Notes: generated by a model from the sequence alone, not told the origin. Shown: positions 17,959 to 26,886, counted from the stretch's first letter. The stretch: DNA of 64,000 nucleotides from Denitromonas ohlonensis (GCF_007625205.1 NZ_VMNI01000015.1:62001-126000); one strand, 5' to 3'. A program made the numbers and translations.

Positions 17959-19310
17959 CAAGCCTCTCCTTCCCAGCACACCACCCGGTTACGGCCACCC
18001 GCCTTGGCGCGATACAGCGCCTGGTCTGCGCAGTGATAGAACGCGTCGACACTTTCCATTTTGGGCAGATCCAGCCCGGCGACGCCGACGCTGATCGTGA
18101 CGCTGGGCGCGACCTCGGAGGCCGTGTGGGCAATACCCAGCGCCTGCACCGCCGCGCGCAAGCGCTCTGCGCACTGCTGCGCCTCGGCCATATCCTGCCC
18201 CGGCAACAGGATCACGAACTCCTCGCCCCCCACCCGCGCCACCACATCGCCGGCCCGGCGGCAGCACTCGGCCAGCGCCCCCGCCACACGGCGCAGGCAG
18301 TCATCGCCGGCCATATGGCCATAGGTATCGTTGAAGTGTTTGAAGTAGTCGATGTCGCAGATCACCAGCGACAGCGGCTGGTGGGTGCGCTGCGCACGAC
18401 GGTACTCCACTTCCTTGCATTCATCGAAATGCCGCCGGTTCGACACGCCGGTGAGGGCGTCGCTGCGCGACAGCTGATCGAGCTTGAGATTGGCCGCTTC
18501 AAGCTCGCGCGTGCGCTCGCCCACCAGCTCGGCCAGGTTGTCACGGTGGCGCGACAGCTCACCCTCGTACTGCGCCTGCTGCGCCAGGTGCCCACCCAGA
18601 CGGTGCTGCAATTCGTTGACGCCGCCGGCGAGCTGATCGAGCTCGTCGTTCTGATTCATCTTGTCGCGCAGAACGAGCTTGCGCGACAGCGTCTCGGGCG
18701 ACAAGGCGTCGAGGTGTGCCGCCACATCGCGCACATGGCGGGTCACCGAGCGGTTGAACATCCACATCACGAAACCCGCCAGCAGCAGCGACTGGATCAG
18801 CTGGGTGGCAAAGATGATGCGAAGCTCGCGGTACAGGCGTCGCTTGAGTTCCCCGCCGTTGGCAAAGACGGTCAATTCACCCACCACTTCCCGCGAGTCG
18901 GCATAGGGCGAGTACACCAGCGACCGCCGCAGCACCGGCAATGAGGCATCGGGTGACCAGCCCGGGCGCCTCCGGGCGTGAACCTCGGGCTCGGCGTCGG
19001 CCATCACGATCGTCACCACAATCTGGCCGAGCGCCGGGAGCCGGGCGGCGCTGTCCAGATGCACCTTGACGCTGGCACGATCGAGCTCCCAGATGGCCTT
19101 GGCCAAGGCGGGCTGAATGATGTCCTCGACCTGGGCCAGCTCATCGACGAGCGCATCGCGCTCATCCATGTACGCCAGCGCGCCGCGCACCACGGTGCTG
19201 AGCACGGAGAACACCAGCCCGGCCATCACCGTGACCAGCAGCAGGCGCACGCCGATTCGGCTGCGCGCCCCGGGCGCCCCCGAACGCGGTGGCGTGACGC
19301 CAGTATTCAC
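17958..19310 (-). CDS. Membrane diguanylate cyclase (GGDEF) with periplasmic sensor region
   Basis: A 450-residue protein. TM1 lies near residues 23-45, a periplasmic domain of about 115 residues follows, TM2 is near 165-187, then a HAMP-like segment and a coiled linker. The GGDEF domain begins DALTGVSNRRHFDE. The active-site motif is GGEEF, and the inhibitory I-site RAGD stands five residues before it, so product inhibition is expected. It should make cyclic di-GMP from two GTP. It overlaps the upstream binding-protein gene by ATGA and the downstream one by TGATG, so all three are translationally coupled. Confidence 0.9.
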   Translation of the reverse strand: MNTGVTPPRSGAPGARSRIGVRLLLVTVMAGLVFSVLSTVVRGALAYMDERDALVDELAQVEDIIQPALAKAIWELDRASVKVHLDSAARLPALGQIVVTIVMADAEPEVHARRRPGWSPDASLPVLRRSLVYSPYADSREVVGELTVFANGGELKRRLYRELRIIFATQLIQSLLLAGFVMWMFNRSVTRHVRDVAAHLDALSPETLSRKLVLRDKMNQNDELDQLAGGVNELQHRLGGHLAQQAQYEGELSRHRDNLAELVGERTRELEAANLKLDQLSRSDALTGVSNRRHFDECKEVEYRRAQRTHQPLSLVICDIDYFKHFNDTYGHMAGDDCLRRVAGALAECCRRAGDVVARVGGEEFVILLPGQDMAEAQQCAERLRAAVQALGIAHTASEVAPSVTISVGVAGLDLPKMESVDAFYHCADQALYRAKAGGRNRVVCWEGEA

Positions 19311-20131
19311 GAGCCGCCCGATTTCTGGCCCGGCAAACGGCCGGCGCGGCGCAAACGCTCGAATGCCTGGCGACAGCGCTCGACGACAGCGTCCGGCGTC
19401 GCGAGGCTGAAGGCCATATACAGACCGTTGCTGGCAATCTCATCGAGCTTCAATTCGGCCTTGAGCTGCGTGTCCGGGTCATCGCCCGCCTCGCGCACCA
19501 GATGGTCAGCGACCACGCCGTTAACAATCCACAGATCCACCCGCCCCTGCTTGAGTTTCTCGTAGTTGTAGGCATACCGATTGCTCGACTGGATGCTGTG
19601 CTCACGGTCGAAGCCATTCCCCAGCAAAAACTGCTCACCGACATCCTGATATACCGTCGCAATCCGATAGCGCTTGGCATCCTCAAGTGTTTTCAGAGGG
19701 ACTTCACGGCCACGATAGGAATACAGAAACCACGCCGACGGCGCCACCTGAGCCACCCATTTGAAGAGGTCTTCGCGCGCCGGCGAGCGGGCGATCGAGT
19801 AGATCAGCACATTCTCGGTGTGCAGCGCCAACTCGTAGGCGCGCGCCCAGGGCATCAGCTGAATCTGGGCATCCAGCCCCGCCTCGGCGAGCACGGCACG
19901 CACCACGACGGTGCTCACGCCGCTCACCACACCGTCCTTGGTGAAGTTGTAGGGCGGGTACTCCTCGGTCACCACACGAATCGACTGCGCACTGGCCGGC
20001 AACAGCCATGCCGCCAACACCATGGCGGCCAGCCGCCGGGTCCACCGGCTCGGTTGGCGGCGTGCGTGGTCCCGCCCACGCTGAGCGCGATCAAAGCCAT
20101 TCCGTCGCAGCATTGTTTCTACGTCGTGCAT
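19307..20131 (-). CDS. Periplasmic solute-binding protein, SBP_bac_3-like (upstream member of the cyclase trio)
   Basis: A 274-residue protein from the ATG at 20131, which has GGAG upstream. The N-terminus is long and basic before the hydrophobic signal LAAMVLAAWLLPASAQS. The mature domain has IRVVTEEYPPYNFTKDGVVSG, LMPWARAYELAL and YSIARSPAREDLFKW. This is the polar-amino-acid binding fold, and no permease is nearby. The last four bases overlap the start of the diguanylate cyclase (ATGA). A ligand-sensing role for the cyclase is inferred from this coupling. Confidence 0.8.
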   Translation of the reverse strand: MHDVETMLRRNGFDRAQRGRDHARRQPSRWTRRLAAMVLAAWLLPASAQSIRVVTEEYPPYNFTKDGVVSGVSTVVVRAVLAEAGLDAQIQLMPWARAYELALHTENVLIYSIARSPAREDLFKWVAQVAPSAWFLYSYRGREVPLKTLEDAKRYRIATVYQDVGEQFLLGNGFDREHSIQSSNRYAYNYEKLKQGRVDLWIVNGVVADHLVREAGDDPDTQLKAELKLDEIASNGLYMAFSLATPDAVVERCRQAFERLRRAGRLPGQKSGGS

Positions 20132-20330
20132 GCCACTCCATCCGATGTGCGACCGCCGTGATACCCGGCGGCGCATTGCAGCGCCCATCCATGCGGCGTC
20201 GTCTACTTGCCATTGTCGGCAGCTGACCACCAATCTTGAGCCGCCCGTACGCCCGATCGCTTCAAACGAACGCCACAAGGCCAAAGCATGCGACGATAAC
20301 GCTCATCCACCGTCCAGCGGAAACCCACGC

Positions 20331-21284
20331 GTGCTGTCCGTCCTCGCCGTCACCTTTCCCTTCTTTGCCCTGGTGCTGTGCGGCTATCTCGCCGTACGCC
20401 GCGGCGCCTTGCCCATGCCGGCGATTCCGGGCCTGAACGGCTTCGTGCTGTACTTCGCCCTGCCCTGCCTGCTGTACCGCTTCGGCGCCAGCACGCCGAT
20501 CGCCGAGCTGCTCGACCCGAGCGTGATCGGCGTCTATCTGCTGTGCGCGCTGATCATGGTCGGCACCACCGTGGCGCTCACCCTGGGCGGACGCATCGAC
20601 TGGAATAACGCCGCCTTCGGCGCGCTCACCGCGGCCTTTCCCAACACCGGCTTCATGGGCGTGCCGCTGCTGGTGGCGCTGCTCGGCGCGCGCGCGGCGG
20701 GGCCGGTGATTGTCACCATCCTGGTTGATCTGCTGGTCACCTCCTCGCTGTGCATTGCCTTGTCGCGGCTCGACGGCCATGGCGCTGGCAACGCGCGGGC
20801 GGCCGCCGGCAAGGCGCTGCGCGGCGTGGCCGGCAACCCCATGCCCTGGGCGATCGTGCTCGGCGGCATCAGCTCGGCCGCCGGCCTGACGCTTTACGGC
20901 CCGCTGGACAAGACCATCAGCCTGCTGGCCGACTCGGCCTCGCCGGTGGCGCTGTTCACCATCGGCGCGGTGCTGGCGCGCTCGCAGATGACCAGCACCG
21001 ACCCGACGCCGCTGATCGACTATGTGCCGGTGGCTTTCAAGAAGTTGCTGCTGCACCCGGTGCTGGTGCTCATCATTGGCGGCATCGCCATCCATCTCGG
21101 CCTGCCGCTCGACCCCTTCGCGCTGACCGTCATCGTGCTCGCCGCGGCGCTGCCCAGCGCCAGCAATGTGTCACTGCTGGCCGAGCGCTTCGGCGCCGAC
21201 AACGGCCGCATCGCGCGGGTGATTCTGGTGTCGACTGCGGTGTCCTTCTTTACCTTCTCAGGCGCGGTCGCCCTGCTGGCCTGA
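20331..21284 (+). CDS. AEC (auxin efflux carrier) family transporter
   Basis: A 317-residue membrane protein with about ten helices in two bundles. FFALVLCGYLAVRRGALP, LNGFVLYFALPCLLYR, FPNTGFMGVPLLVALLG and LAAALPSASNVSLLAERFG are the family motifs; the last includes the crossover-type Pro and Asn residues. It exports or imports an organic acid, and the substrate is unknown. It starts at GTG 20331, because upstream in-frame sequence lacks hydrophobic character. The last 27 bases overlap the convergent hydrolase gene. Confidence 0.85.
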   Translation: MLSVLAVTFPFFALVLCGYLAVRRGALPMPAIPGLNGFVLYFALPCLLYRFGASTPIAELLDPSVIGVYLLCALIMVGTTVALTLGGRIDWNNAAFGALTAAFPNTGFMGVPLLVALLGARAAGPVIVTILVDLLVTSSLCIALSRLDGHGAGNARAAAGKALRGVAGNPMPWAIVLGGISSAAGLTLYGPLDKTISLLADSASPVALFTIGAVLARSQMTSTDPTPLIDYVPVAFKKLLLHPVLVLIIGGIAIHLGLPLDPFALTVIVLAAALPSASNVSLLAERFGADNGRIARVILVSTAVSFFTFSGAVALLA

Positions 21285-22115
21285 ATCCGCCGCCACGAAG
21301 GCCAGCACGTCAGCGATAAAGCGCTCGCGCTGCCACAGATGCGGCGCATGATCGACATCTTCGTAGATGTGCAGCAACGCGTTGGGAATGCTGTCGCGCA
21401 CATAGTGCGCCACCTCGGCACCATAAAAATTGCTGGCCCCGCCGTAAATGAGCAGGCTCGGCAGCGGGATGGTTTTGAGGACGTCGCGGTAATCGGCCGC
21501 CGTGAGGCTGGCCCAGCATTCGATCAACGGGTCGGCCGCCACGCTGGCCAGCCGCCGCCGCGCCGACTGCATGGCTTCGCCGTTTTCTTCATACCGCGCC
21601 CGCGCCGCGGCGTTGTGGCCGTTCGCCACCAGGCGCAGCACGGCCTCGGCAAAGTCGCCACGCAGATCGCCCATGAAGGCCGCGTTGCGCTCGGCATCGA
21701 AATCGCCATAGATGCCGCAGCGCCAACCCGGCCCGGTCACCAGACGCGGCGACTGGTCGATGAACACCAGGCGCGACAGCCGCGCAGGGCCGAAGTCGCG
21801 CAGGTATTGCCACAGCGTCAACGCCCCCATCGAGTGGCCGACCACCGTTGCGCCATCGAGTTGGTAGTGGTCGATCACCGCCGCCAGATCCTGCGCCATG
21901 CGTTGCACGGTCGGCGCGGTGGCGGTGCGCAGCGGGTGGCCGCCATGGCCGCGCGCATCCCAGCGGATCACCCGGTGGTGGGCGTCGAAATCCGCCATGA
22001 AGGGGTTCCAGTCGCGGTGCGAGGCGGTCCAGCCATGCAGCAGAATCAGCGGCGGGCCCTCGCCCGAGATCTTCAGGTGCAGGCGTTCGCCATCGTCGGC
22101 GGTGAAGTGTTCCAT
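21258..22115 (-). CDS. Alpha/beta-fold hydrolase
   Basis: A 285-residue enzyme. LILLHGWTASHRDW carries the oxyanion hole HGW, and the nucleophile elbow is VVGHSMGALT with Ser95. The catalytic His is probably in EDVDHAPHLWQRERF near the C-terminus. RWDARGHGGH is typical of 3-oxoadipate enol-lactonase or BioH-like hydrolases, but the substrate cannot be told. It is convergent with the AEC carrier, sharing 27 bases at the 3' ends. Confidence 0.85.
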   Translation of the reverse strand: MEHFTADDGERLHLKISGEGPPLILLHGWTASHRDWNPFMADFDAHHRVIRWDARGHGGHPLRTATAPTVQRMAQDLAAVIDHYQLDGATVVGHSMGALTLWQYLRDFGPARLSRLVFIDQSPRLVTGPGWRCGIYGDFDAERNAAFMGDLRGDFAEAVLRLVANGHNAAARARYEENGEAMQSARRRLASVAADPLIECWASLTAADYRDVLKTIPLPSLLIYGGASNFYGAEVAHYVRDSIPNALLHIYEDVDHAPHLWQRERFIADVLAFVAADSGQQGDRA

Positions 22116-22250
22116 CGCAAGTCTCGTCCGGTTGAGCGGGCAGAGTATAGAGCGCTGCTAACGAGGGGATACATTGCAAGTCTGGCGTTTTGAGCGTTTC
22201 ACACATAGATTGAAATGACGCCGTACTGGCGCCAACCCCAGGAGAGACCC

Positions 22251-22649
22251 ATGACAAAAATTCATTCCCTTATCGTTGCGGCGTGTGCCGCCGGACTCTC
22301 GTCGCTGGCCATGGCCGGTGGCAGCGTGCATTTCGTTGAACCCGCTGATGGCGCCACCGTGGCGCAGGAATTTACCGTCAAGATGGGCGTGGAAGGCATC
22401 AAGGTGCAGCCCGCCGGCGCGCTGATGGAGGGCACCGGCCACCACCATCTGATCATCAACGGCAAGCCGGTCGCCGCCGGCGTGGCCGTGCCCGCCGACG
22501 ACACCCACCTGCATTTCGGCAAGGGCCAGACCGAGACCACGCTCAAACTCATGCCCGGGCAACACACGCTGACCCTGCAATTCGCCGACGGCCTGCATCA
22601 GTCCTATGGGCCGGACATGAGCCGCACGATCACGATCACCGTCAAATAA
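22251..22649 (+). CDS. DUF4399 periplasmic protein
   Basis: A 132-residue exported protein: signal peptide IHSLIVAACAAGLSSLAMAGG, then VHFVEPADGATVAQEFTVKMG, GTGHHHLIING, DDTHLHFGKGQTET and LMPGQHTLTLQFADG. The His-rich segments (GHHHL, THLHF) could bind metal. The family is widespread but its function is not established. The ATG at 22251 has GGAGAG upstream. The next gene follows after 15 bases, so they may be cotranscribed. Confidence 0.85.
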   Translation: MTKIHSLIVAACAAGLSSLAMAGGSVHFVEPADGATVAQEFTVKMGVEGIKVQPAGALMEGTGHHHLIINGKPVAAGVAVPADDTHLHFGKGQTETTLKLMPGQHTLTLQFADGLHQSYGPDMSRTITITVK

Positions 22650-22664
22650 ACCCGGAACGCTGCC

Positions 22665-24263
22665 ATGGCCACGCTCGACGGACAGTTGCTCTTCGGTCTG
22701 CTGGTGTCACTTGCCATCGCCGCCATCGTGGCCTGGTGGCTCGCCGGGCGTTATCGCAAGGCCATGCTGCGGCTGATGAGCACGCCAACACCGCCGCAGG
22801 ACGCGGCCGTGGCAACGCCCATGACCACAGTGGTGGGTGCCACCGCCGCGCCGGCCCGTTTCGATGCGGTCATCAACCGCCGCCAGAATCGCCGGCTTGC
22901 AGCCGTGCTGGCGGGCATCTCGATCGTGCTCGGGCTGTCCACCAGCGCCTTCGAACTGCTCGCGGTGCACACCGACCCCGGCTTCACCCTGAACCGCTGG
23001 CTCGTCCTCGGCGCGGTGTACACCTGGCCGGTGGTGCCGGCGCTGGGTCTGCTGTGGCGCTGGTCGGTTTGGCGCACGGTTGGCGCGGTGGCGGCGTACA
23101 TGCTGTGCCTGATCCCCGTCATCCTGCTCGGCTCGAATGCCGCGCAAACCCTCGTCATGGTCACTGGCTGGCTGGCGTCGACGGTCGCCTTGCCAATGAT
23201 CAGCCTGCTTGGTCTGGCCGCCTCGGGGCGGATCCGGGCCATCGCTCCGCTGCTGTTTCCGGCCGCTGTCGTGCTGGTCGGCACCTCGCTGGTCGGCCTG
23301 GCATGGGCGGCGTCGATGGTGGATGCCCCGCCGCCGACCCTGCTCGCACTGCTCGACGCCATCGGCGCAATACCGACCATTCTGGTGTTCATTGCCGCGC
23401 CGTGGGCTATCGGCATCTGGCCGGTGATCGGCGTGCTGCGGGCGGTGGCGACGGCCTACCGCCACAAACGTTTCTCGGAGCTGGCCTACCTCTTCGGCCT
23501 GTTCTGGCTGGTGGTGCTGATCGCCATGGCGCTGCCGAGCATCCACTCGGTGGGGCTGGCGGCCTTTGGCATTGTGCTGGTGTGGCTGTGGGTGCCCATC
23601 GGTTTCGCGCTGGCGCGGGGGTGGCTGGCACCGCCGCCCGCCCCGCCCACGCTGCTGGTGCTGCGGGTGTTCCGGCGCGACGCGGCCGTCGAGGCGCTGT
23701 TCGACGCCGTCACCGAGCGCTGGCGCGCCACCGGCAACACGGTGCTGATCGCCGGCACCGATCTGGTCACCCGCACGCTGGACGCCGACGACCTCTTCGT
23801 CTTCCTCAGCCGCCGCCTGCGCGAGCGCTTCATCCTGCAGCCGGACGACATTCCGCGCCGTCTGGCGGAGTTTGACCTGACGCCCGATCATGACGGCCGC
23901 TACCGCATCAACGAATGCTATTGCGGTGACGCGACCTGGCAAGGCGCGCTACGCGCGCTGGTCGCCGGCTCGCATGCGGTGTTGATGGATCTGCGCGACT
24001 TCCGTGCCGAAAACGGTGGCTGCCGCTTTGAGCTGGGCGAGCTGTCGCGCGCCGCGCACTTGCGGCAAATTGTGGTTTTGTTCAACGAGCACACCGACCG
24101 CCGCACCGCCGAGGCCGACCTCGGCGACGCCAGTGGGCGAGTGCATTGGGCGGACATGACCCAACGCCACCGCCACACCGACCGCGCCGTGCTGGCCGCG
24201 CTGCTGACGCCGGCGGCAAGGCCGGATGAATCCGGCCCTACACAGTCTCGCGGCCGCAGGTAG
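22665..24263 (+). CDS. Multi-pass membrane protein with C-terminal soluble domain; 3' end in a REP pair
   Basis: A 532-residue protein that I do not recognise. The first 330 residues hold about eight hydrophobic helices; TM1 is LLFGLLVSLAIAAIVAWWLA. The last 200 residues are soluble (VLRVFRRDAAVEALFDAVTE, IAGTDLVTRTLDADDLFVF, FELGELSRAAHLRQIVVLFN) and look like a conserved cytosolic domain, perhaps with a nucleotide- or TIR-like alpha/beta fold. The last residues (RPDESGPTQSRGRR) and the TAG stop are encoded by a REP-like repeat pair at 24220-24281, suggesting the original C-terminus was changed. It follows the DUF4399 gene by 15 bases. Confidence 0.65.
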   Translation: MATLDGQLLFGLLVSLAIAAIVAWWLAGRYRKAMLRLMSTPTPPQDAAVATPMTTVVGATAAPARFDAVINRRQNRRLAAVLAGISIVLGLSTSAFELLAVHTDPGFTLNRWLVLGAVYTWPVVPALGLLWRWSVWRTVGAVAAYMLCLIPVILLGSNAAQTLVMVTGWLASTVALPMISLLGLAASGRIRAIAPLLFPAAVVLVGTSLVGLAWAASMVDAPPPTLLALLDAIGAIPTILVFIAAPWAIGIWPVIGVLRAVATAYRHKRFSELAYLFGLFWLVVLIAMALPSIHSVGLAAFGIVLVWLWVPIGFALARGWLAPPPAPPTLLVLRVFRRDAAVEALFDAVTERWRATGNTVLIAGTDLVTRTLDADDLFVFLSRRLRERFILQPDDIPRRLAEFDLTPDHDGRYRINECYCGDATWQGALRALVAGSHAVLMDLRDFRAENGGCRFELGELSRAAHLRQIVVLFNEHTDRRTAEADLGDASGRVHWADMTQRHRHTDRAVLAALLTPAARPDESGPTQSRGRR

Positions 24264-24281
24264 GGCCGGATTCATCCGGCC
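24220..24281. repeat. Inverted pair of GTAG-headed REP palindromes
   Basis: GGCCGGATGAATCCGGCC followed by CTAC (24220-24241) faces GTAG followed by GGCCGGATTCATCCGGCC (24260-24281). Each unit is an imperfect palindrome with a GTAG foot, and the two are arranged head to head, as in bacterial REP/BIME elements. The stop codon of the upstream membrane protein falls in the second GTAG. Confidence 0.85.
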
Positions 24282-24296
24282 ACGCACGCTCCCAGC

Positions 24297-24321
24297 AAAA
24301 CCAGACCATCCCGGTCTGGTT
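24297..24321 (-). terminator. Terminator of the ThDP-enzyme gene
   Basis: AACCAGACC (24299-24307) pairs with GGTCTGGTT (24313-24321) around ATCCC, with a short A-run at 24297-24300 that gives T on the minus strand. It sits eight bases beyond the stop of the minus-strand gene ending at 24329. Confidence 0.65.
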
Positions 24322-24328
24322 CGCCGGG

Positions 24329-25981
24329 TTAGCTCAGGCGCAGCGTCGGCGTCAGCACATTCGGATCAAGCGCCAGCTCGATCAGCGCCGCCTTGCCCGC
24401 CGCCTGCGCACGCTCAAAAGCGGGCGCGAACTGCGCGGTCTCGGTCACCCGCTCGCCGTACGCGCCATAGGCCTGCGCGAGCGCGACAAAATCGGGATTC
24501 TTCAGGGCGGTGGCGGCCACGCGGCCCGGATAGTGCTTTTCCTGGTGCATGCGGATGGTGCCGTACATGCCGTTGTTCACCACGATGAAGATGATCGCCA
24601 GATCGTGCTGCACGGCGGTGGCCAGCTCCTGCCCGGTCATCATGAAGCAGCCGTCGCCGCTCCAGGCGATCACCTGCCGCTCGGGGTGCGCCAGCTTGGC
24701 CGCCACCGCCGCCGGCACGCCGTAGCCCATGCTGCCGCTGGTGGGCGCCAGCTGCGTATGGAAACGGCGATAGCGGAAGTAGCGATGCAGCCAGATGGTG
24801 TAGTTGCCCGCGCCATTGGTGAGGATGGCGTCGTCCGGCAGGGTGTCGTTCAGCCAGGTCATGATCTCGCCCATCTGCAGCGGGCCGGGCACCGTCGGCG
24901 GCGTGCTGTGGGCGAGATATTCGGCGCGATCATCGGCCACGCTGTCGGCCCAGGCAGAGGAATCCACCCGAATATCCGCCGCCGCCTCGGCAAAAGCCGC
25001 CATGCCCGAATTGATCGGCAGCTCGGCGCGATAGACCTTGCCCAGCTCGTCGTTACCGGCATGCACATGCACCAGCGCCTGCTTGGGCTGCGGCACGTCG
25101 ATCAGCGTGTAGCCGCTGCTGGTCGCCTCGCCCAGACGGGCGCCGACGACGATCAGCAGGTCGGCCGCGTCGATGCGTTTTGCCAGCGAGGGCCGGATGC
25201 CCAGACCGGCGTCGCCGATGTAATTCGGATGACGATGATCGAACAGGTCCTGCCAGCGGAAAGCGCAGGCGACCGGCAGGTGGTTGGCTTCGACAAAGCC
25301 GAGCATGTCGATGCAGGCGGTGTCGCTCCAGCCGGCACCGCCGAGGATCACCAGCGGCCGGTCGGCGGCGGCGAGCAGCGCCTTGAGGTGTGCCATGTCG
25401 TCCTCAGCCGGGCTGGCCTGCACCGCCCGCGCCGGCCCCACGTCACGCGCCACGCCGCGGCCGAACAACAGGTTCTCGGGCAGCGCCAGCACCACCGGGC
25501 CCGGGCGGCCCGACATCGCCGTCTGGAAGGCGCGGTGCATGTATTCGGGAATGCGGTCGATGCGGTCGATCTGCGTCACCCACTTGGCCATACTGCCGAA
25601 CATACGACGGTAGTCGACCTCCTGAAAGGCCTCGCGATCCACGCAATCGTCGCCAATCTGCCCGACCAGCAGAATCATCGGCGATGAATCCTGTGCCGCG
25701 TTATGCACCGCAATGCTGGCGTTGCAGGCGCCCGGCCCGCGTGTCACCAGGCACACGCCGGGCCGGCCGGTGAGCTTGCCCCAGGCATCGGCCATGAAGC
25801 CGGCGCCGCTCTCGTGGCGACAGGTGATCAGGCGGATCTGCTCGCGGCGCTCATACAAGCCGTCGAGCAAGGGCAGGTAGCTCTCACCGGGCACGCAGAA
25901 CACCGTGTTCACGCCATTGATGCGCAGCGCCTCGGCCACGATGTGTCCGCCCAGCCTCGCCTCGGGATGCTCTGCCGTCAT
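24329..25981 (-). CDS. Thiamine-diphosphate-dependent enzyme, acetolactate-synthase-like
   Basis: A 550-residue ThDP enzyme. Its N-terminal PYR domain has NTVFCVPGESYLPLLDGLYE and TCRHESGAGFMAD, which carries the catalytic Glu region. The central domain has PLVILGGAGWSDTACIDM, and the C-terminal PP domain has the cofactor motif GDGCFMMTGQELATAVQ ending in VNNGMYGTIRMHQ. It belongs to the acetolactate synthase/benzoylformate decarboxylase superfamily. No small regulatory subunit is adjacent, so a catabolic role is more likely than valine synthesis. The ATG at 25981 is chosen because GGAGG lies five bases upstream; an ATG 15 bases earlier is less well placed. Confidence 0.85.
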   Translation of the reverse strand: MTAEHPEARLGGHIVAEALRINGVNTVFCVPGESYLPLLDGLYERREQIRLITCRHESGAGFMADAWGKLTGRPGVCLVTRGPGACNASIAVHNAAQDSSPMILLVGQIGDDCVDREAFQEVDYRRMFGSMAKWVTQIDRIDRIPEYMHRAFQTAMSGRPGPVVLALPENLLFGRGVARDVGPARAVQASPAEDDMAHLKALLAAADRPLVILGGAGWSDTACIDMLGFVEANHLPVACAFRWQDLFDHRHPNYIGDAGLGIRPSLAKRIDAADLLIVVGARLGEATSSGYTLIDVPQPKQALVHVHAGNDELGKVYRAELPINSGMAAFAEAAADIRVDSSAWADSVADDRAEYLAHSTPPTVPGPLQMGEIMTWLNDTLPDDAILTNGAGNYTIWLHRYFRYRRFHTQLAPTSGSMGYGVPAAVAAKLAHPERQVIAWSGDGCFMMTGQELATAVQHDLAIIFIVVNNGMYGTIRMHQEKHYPGRVAATALKNPDFVALAQAYGAYGERVTETAQFAPAFERAQAAGKAALIELALDPNVLTPTLRLS

Positions 25982-26098
25982 GCTTGCCTCCGTCATTGTC
26001 GATATGCTTGTGCGTCCATTGTGCTGCGCCCGCGCGCTCCGGGCAACGACCCGCCCGCTCGGACTACAATCGAACGCATTCCCCACGAGGACACGCTC

Positions 26099-26422
26099 AT
26101 GCTGACCATCTTCAAATCTCCCGCTGGCGCCGACGTCATCATGCTCGGCCCGACCGCCCAGGCCATGTTCAGGGCGCTGGGCAGAGACCCCGACAGCCCC
26201 AGCGGCATCGTCACCGTCGAACAACTGCCCGACGCCATCGCACGGCTCAAGCAAGCCATCGCCGCCGATCGGGCCGCACAGGCCAAGGACGACCCCGACG
26301 CAGAAGAAGCGGCACCGCGCGGCATGGCCGCGCCGGTCAGCTTCTACCAGCGCGCCTGGCCGCTGCTGGAGCTGCTTGAACTGGCGCAAAAAGAACAAAA
26401 GCCCGTCACCTGGGGCGTTTGA
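26099..26422 (+). CDS. DUF1840 family protein
   Basis: A 107-residue protein: MLTIFKSPAGADVIMLGPTA, then AMFRALGRDPDSPSGIVTVE and a C-terminal PVSFYQRAWPLLELLELAQK. This is the conserved layout of the DUF1840 family common in betaproteobacteria, of unknown function. CGAGGA precedes the ATG at 26099. It is divergent from the ThDP-enzyme gene, with about 120 bases between the two starts. Confidence 0.8.
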   Translation: MLTIFKSPAGADVIMLGPTAQAMFRALGRDPDSPSGIVTVEQLPDAIARLKQAIAADRAAQAKDDPDAEEAAPRGMAAPVSFYQRAWPLLELLELAQKEQKPVTWGV

Positions 26423-26579
26423 TCCGGATCAAGTCCGCTCTCGCGGCGGCCATAAGCCGTCGCCACACACCACTAGTTCAATGGAACTATGAGCGCGCAA
26501 GCCGCGTTCCGACGCCATAAACTGCGACGTCATAATTGTTACAGGATTTGTCTGCGGCATCCCGCGACGCAATTGGGAA

Positions 26580-26644
26580 TTGATCCATACAACCTAAAAG
26601 GTTAAAGTGCGGCTACGCATCAAAAACTAATACTTTTGGATTAG
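26580..26644 (+). promoter_or_regulatory. Probable sigma-70 promoter with palindromic operator candidates
   Basis: TTGATC (26580-26585), a 17-base spacer, then TAAAGT (26603-26608). In the spacer lies the inverted repeat AACCT-AAA-AGGTT (26591-26603). A second one, CTAAT-N8-ATTAG (26627-26644), abuts the start of the HTH gene. The local sequence is much more AT-rich than its surroundings. Autoregulation by the encoded protein is inferred. Confidence 0.5.
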
Positions 26645-26646
26645 CC

Positions 26647-26886
26647 ATGCCACAGCGACACAAAGCCCAATCCCCAAGCGCCGAGCAACTGCTGGATTGG
26701 CGCAAGAAGCGCAAGCTGAGTCAGTCCGAGTTCTGGGCGCCCATCGGCGTAACCCAGTCGGCCGGCAGCCGTTACGAAAGTGGACGGCCGCTTCCGATTC
26801 CGATCGCACTCCTGCTCGACCTGGTTTACGGCCCCCCCAAACGGTCCGAGAAACTGCTCGCGAAACTTCGCGCCACCGGTCAGTAA
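26647..26886 (+). CDS. Small helix-turn-helix DNA-binding protein
   Basis: A 79-residue protein with a single HTH of XRE/Cro type: LLDWRKKRKLSQSEFWAPIG then VTQSAGSRYESGRPLPIPIA. The recognition helix is VTQSAGSRYESGR. Nothing else is attached, so it is a stand-alone repressor or anti-toxin-like regulator. Palindromes in its own promoter suggest autorepression. It ends 20 bases before a strong bidirectional terminator and is convergent with the TIR-domain gene. Confidence 0.85.
   Translation: MPQRHKAQSPSAEQLLDWRKKRKLSQSEFWAPIGVTQSAGSRYESGRPLPIPIALLLDLVYGPPKRSEKLLAKLRATGQ

Noticed and set aside
24329-25981. Calling the ThDP enzyme IlvB of valine synthesis
   Set aside because: No ilvN or other branched-chain biosynthesis gene is adjacent, and the family includes many catabolic enzymes.
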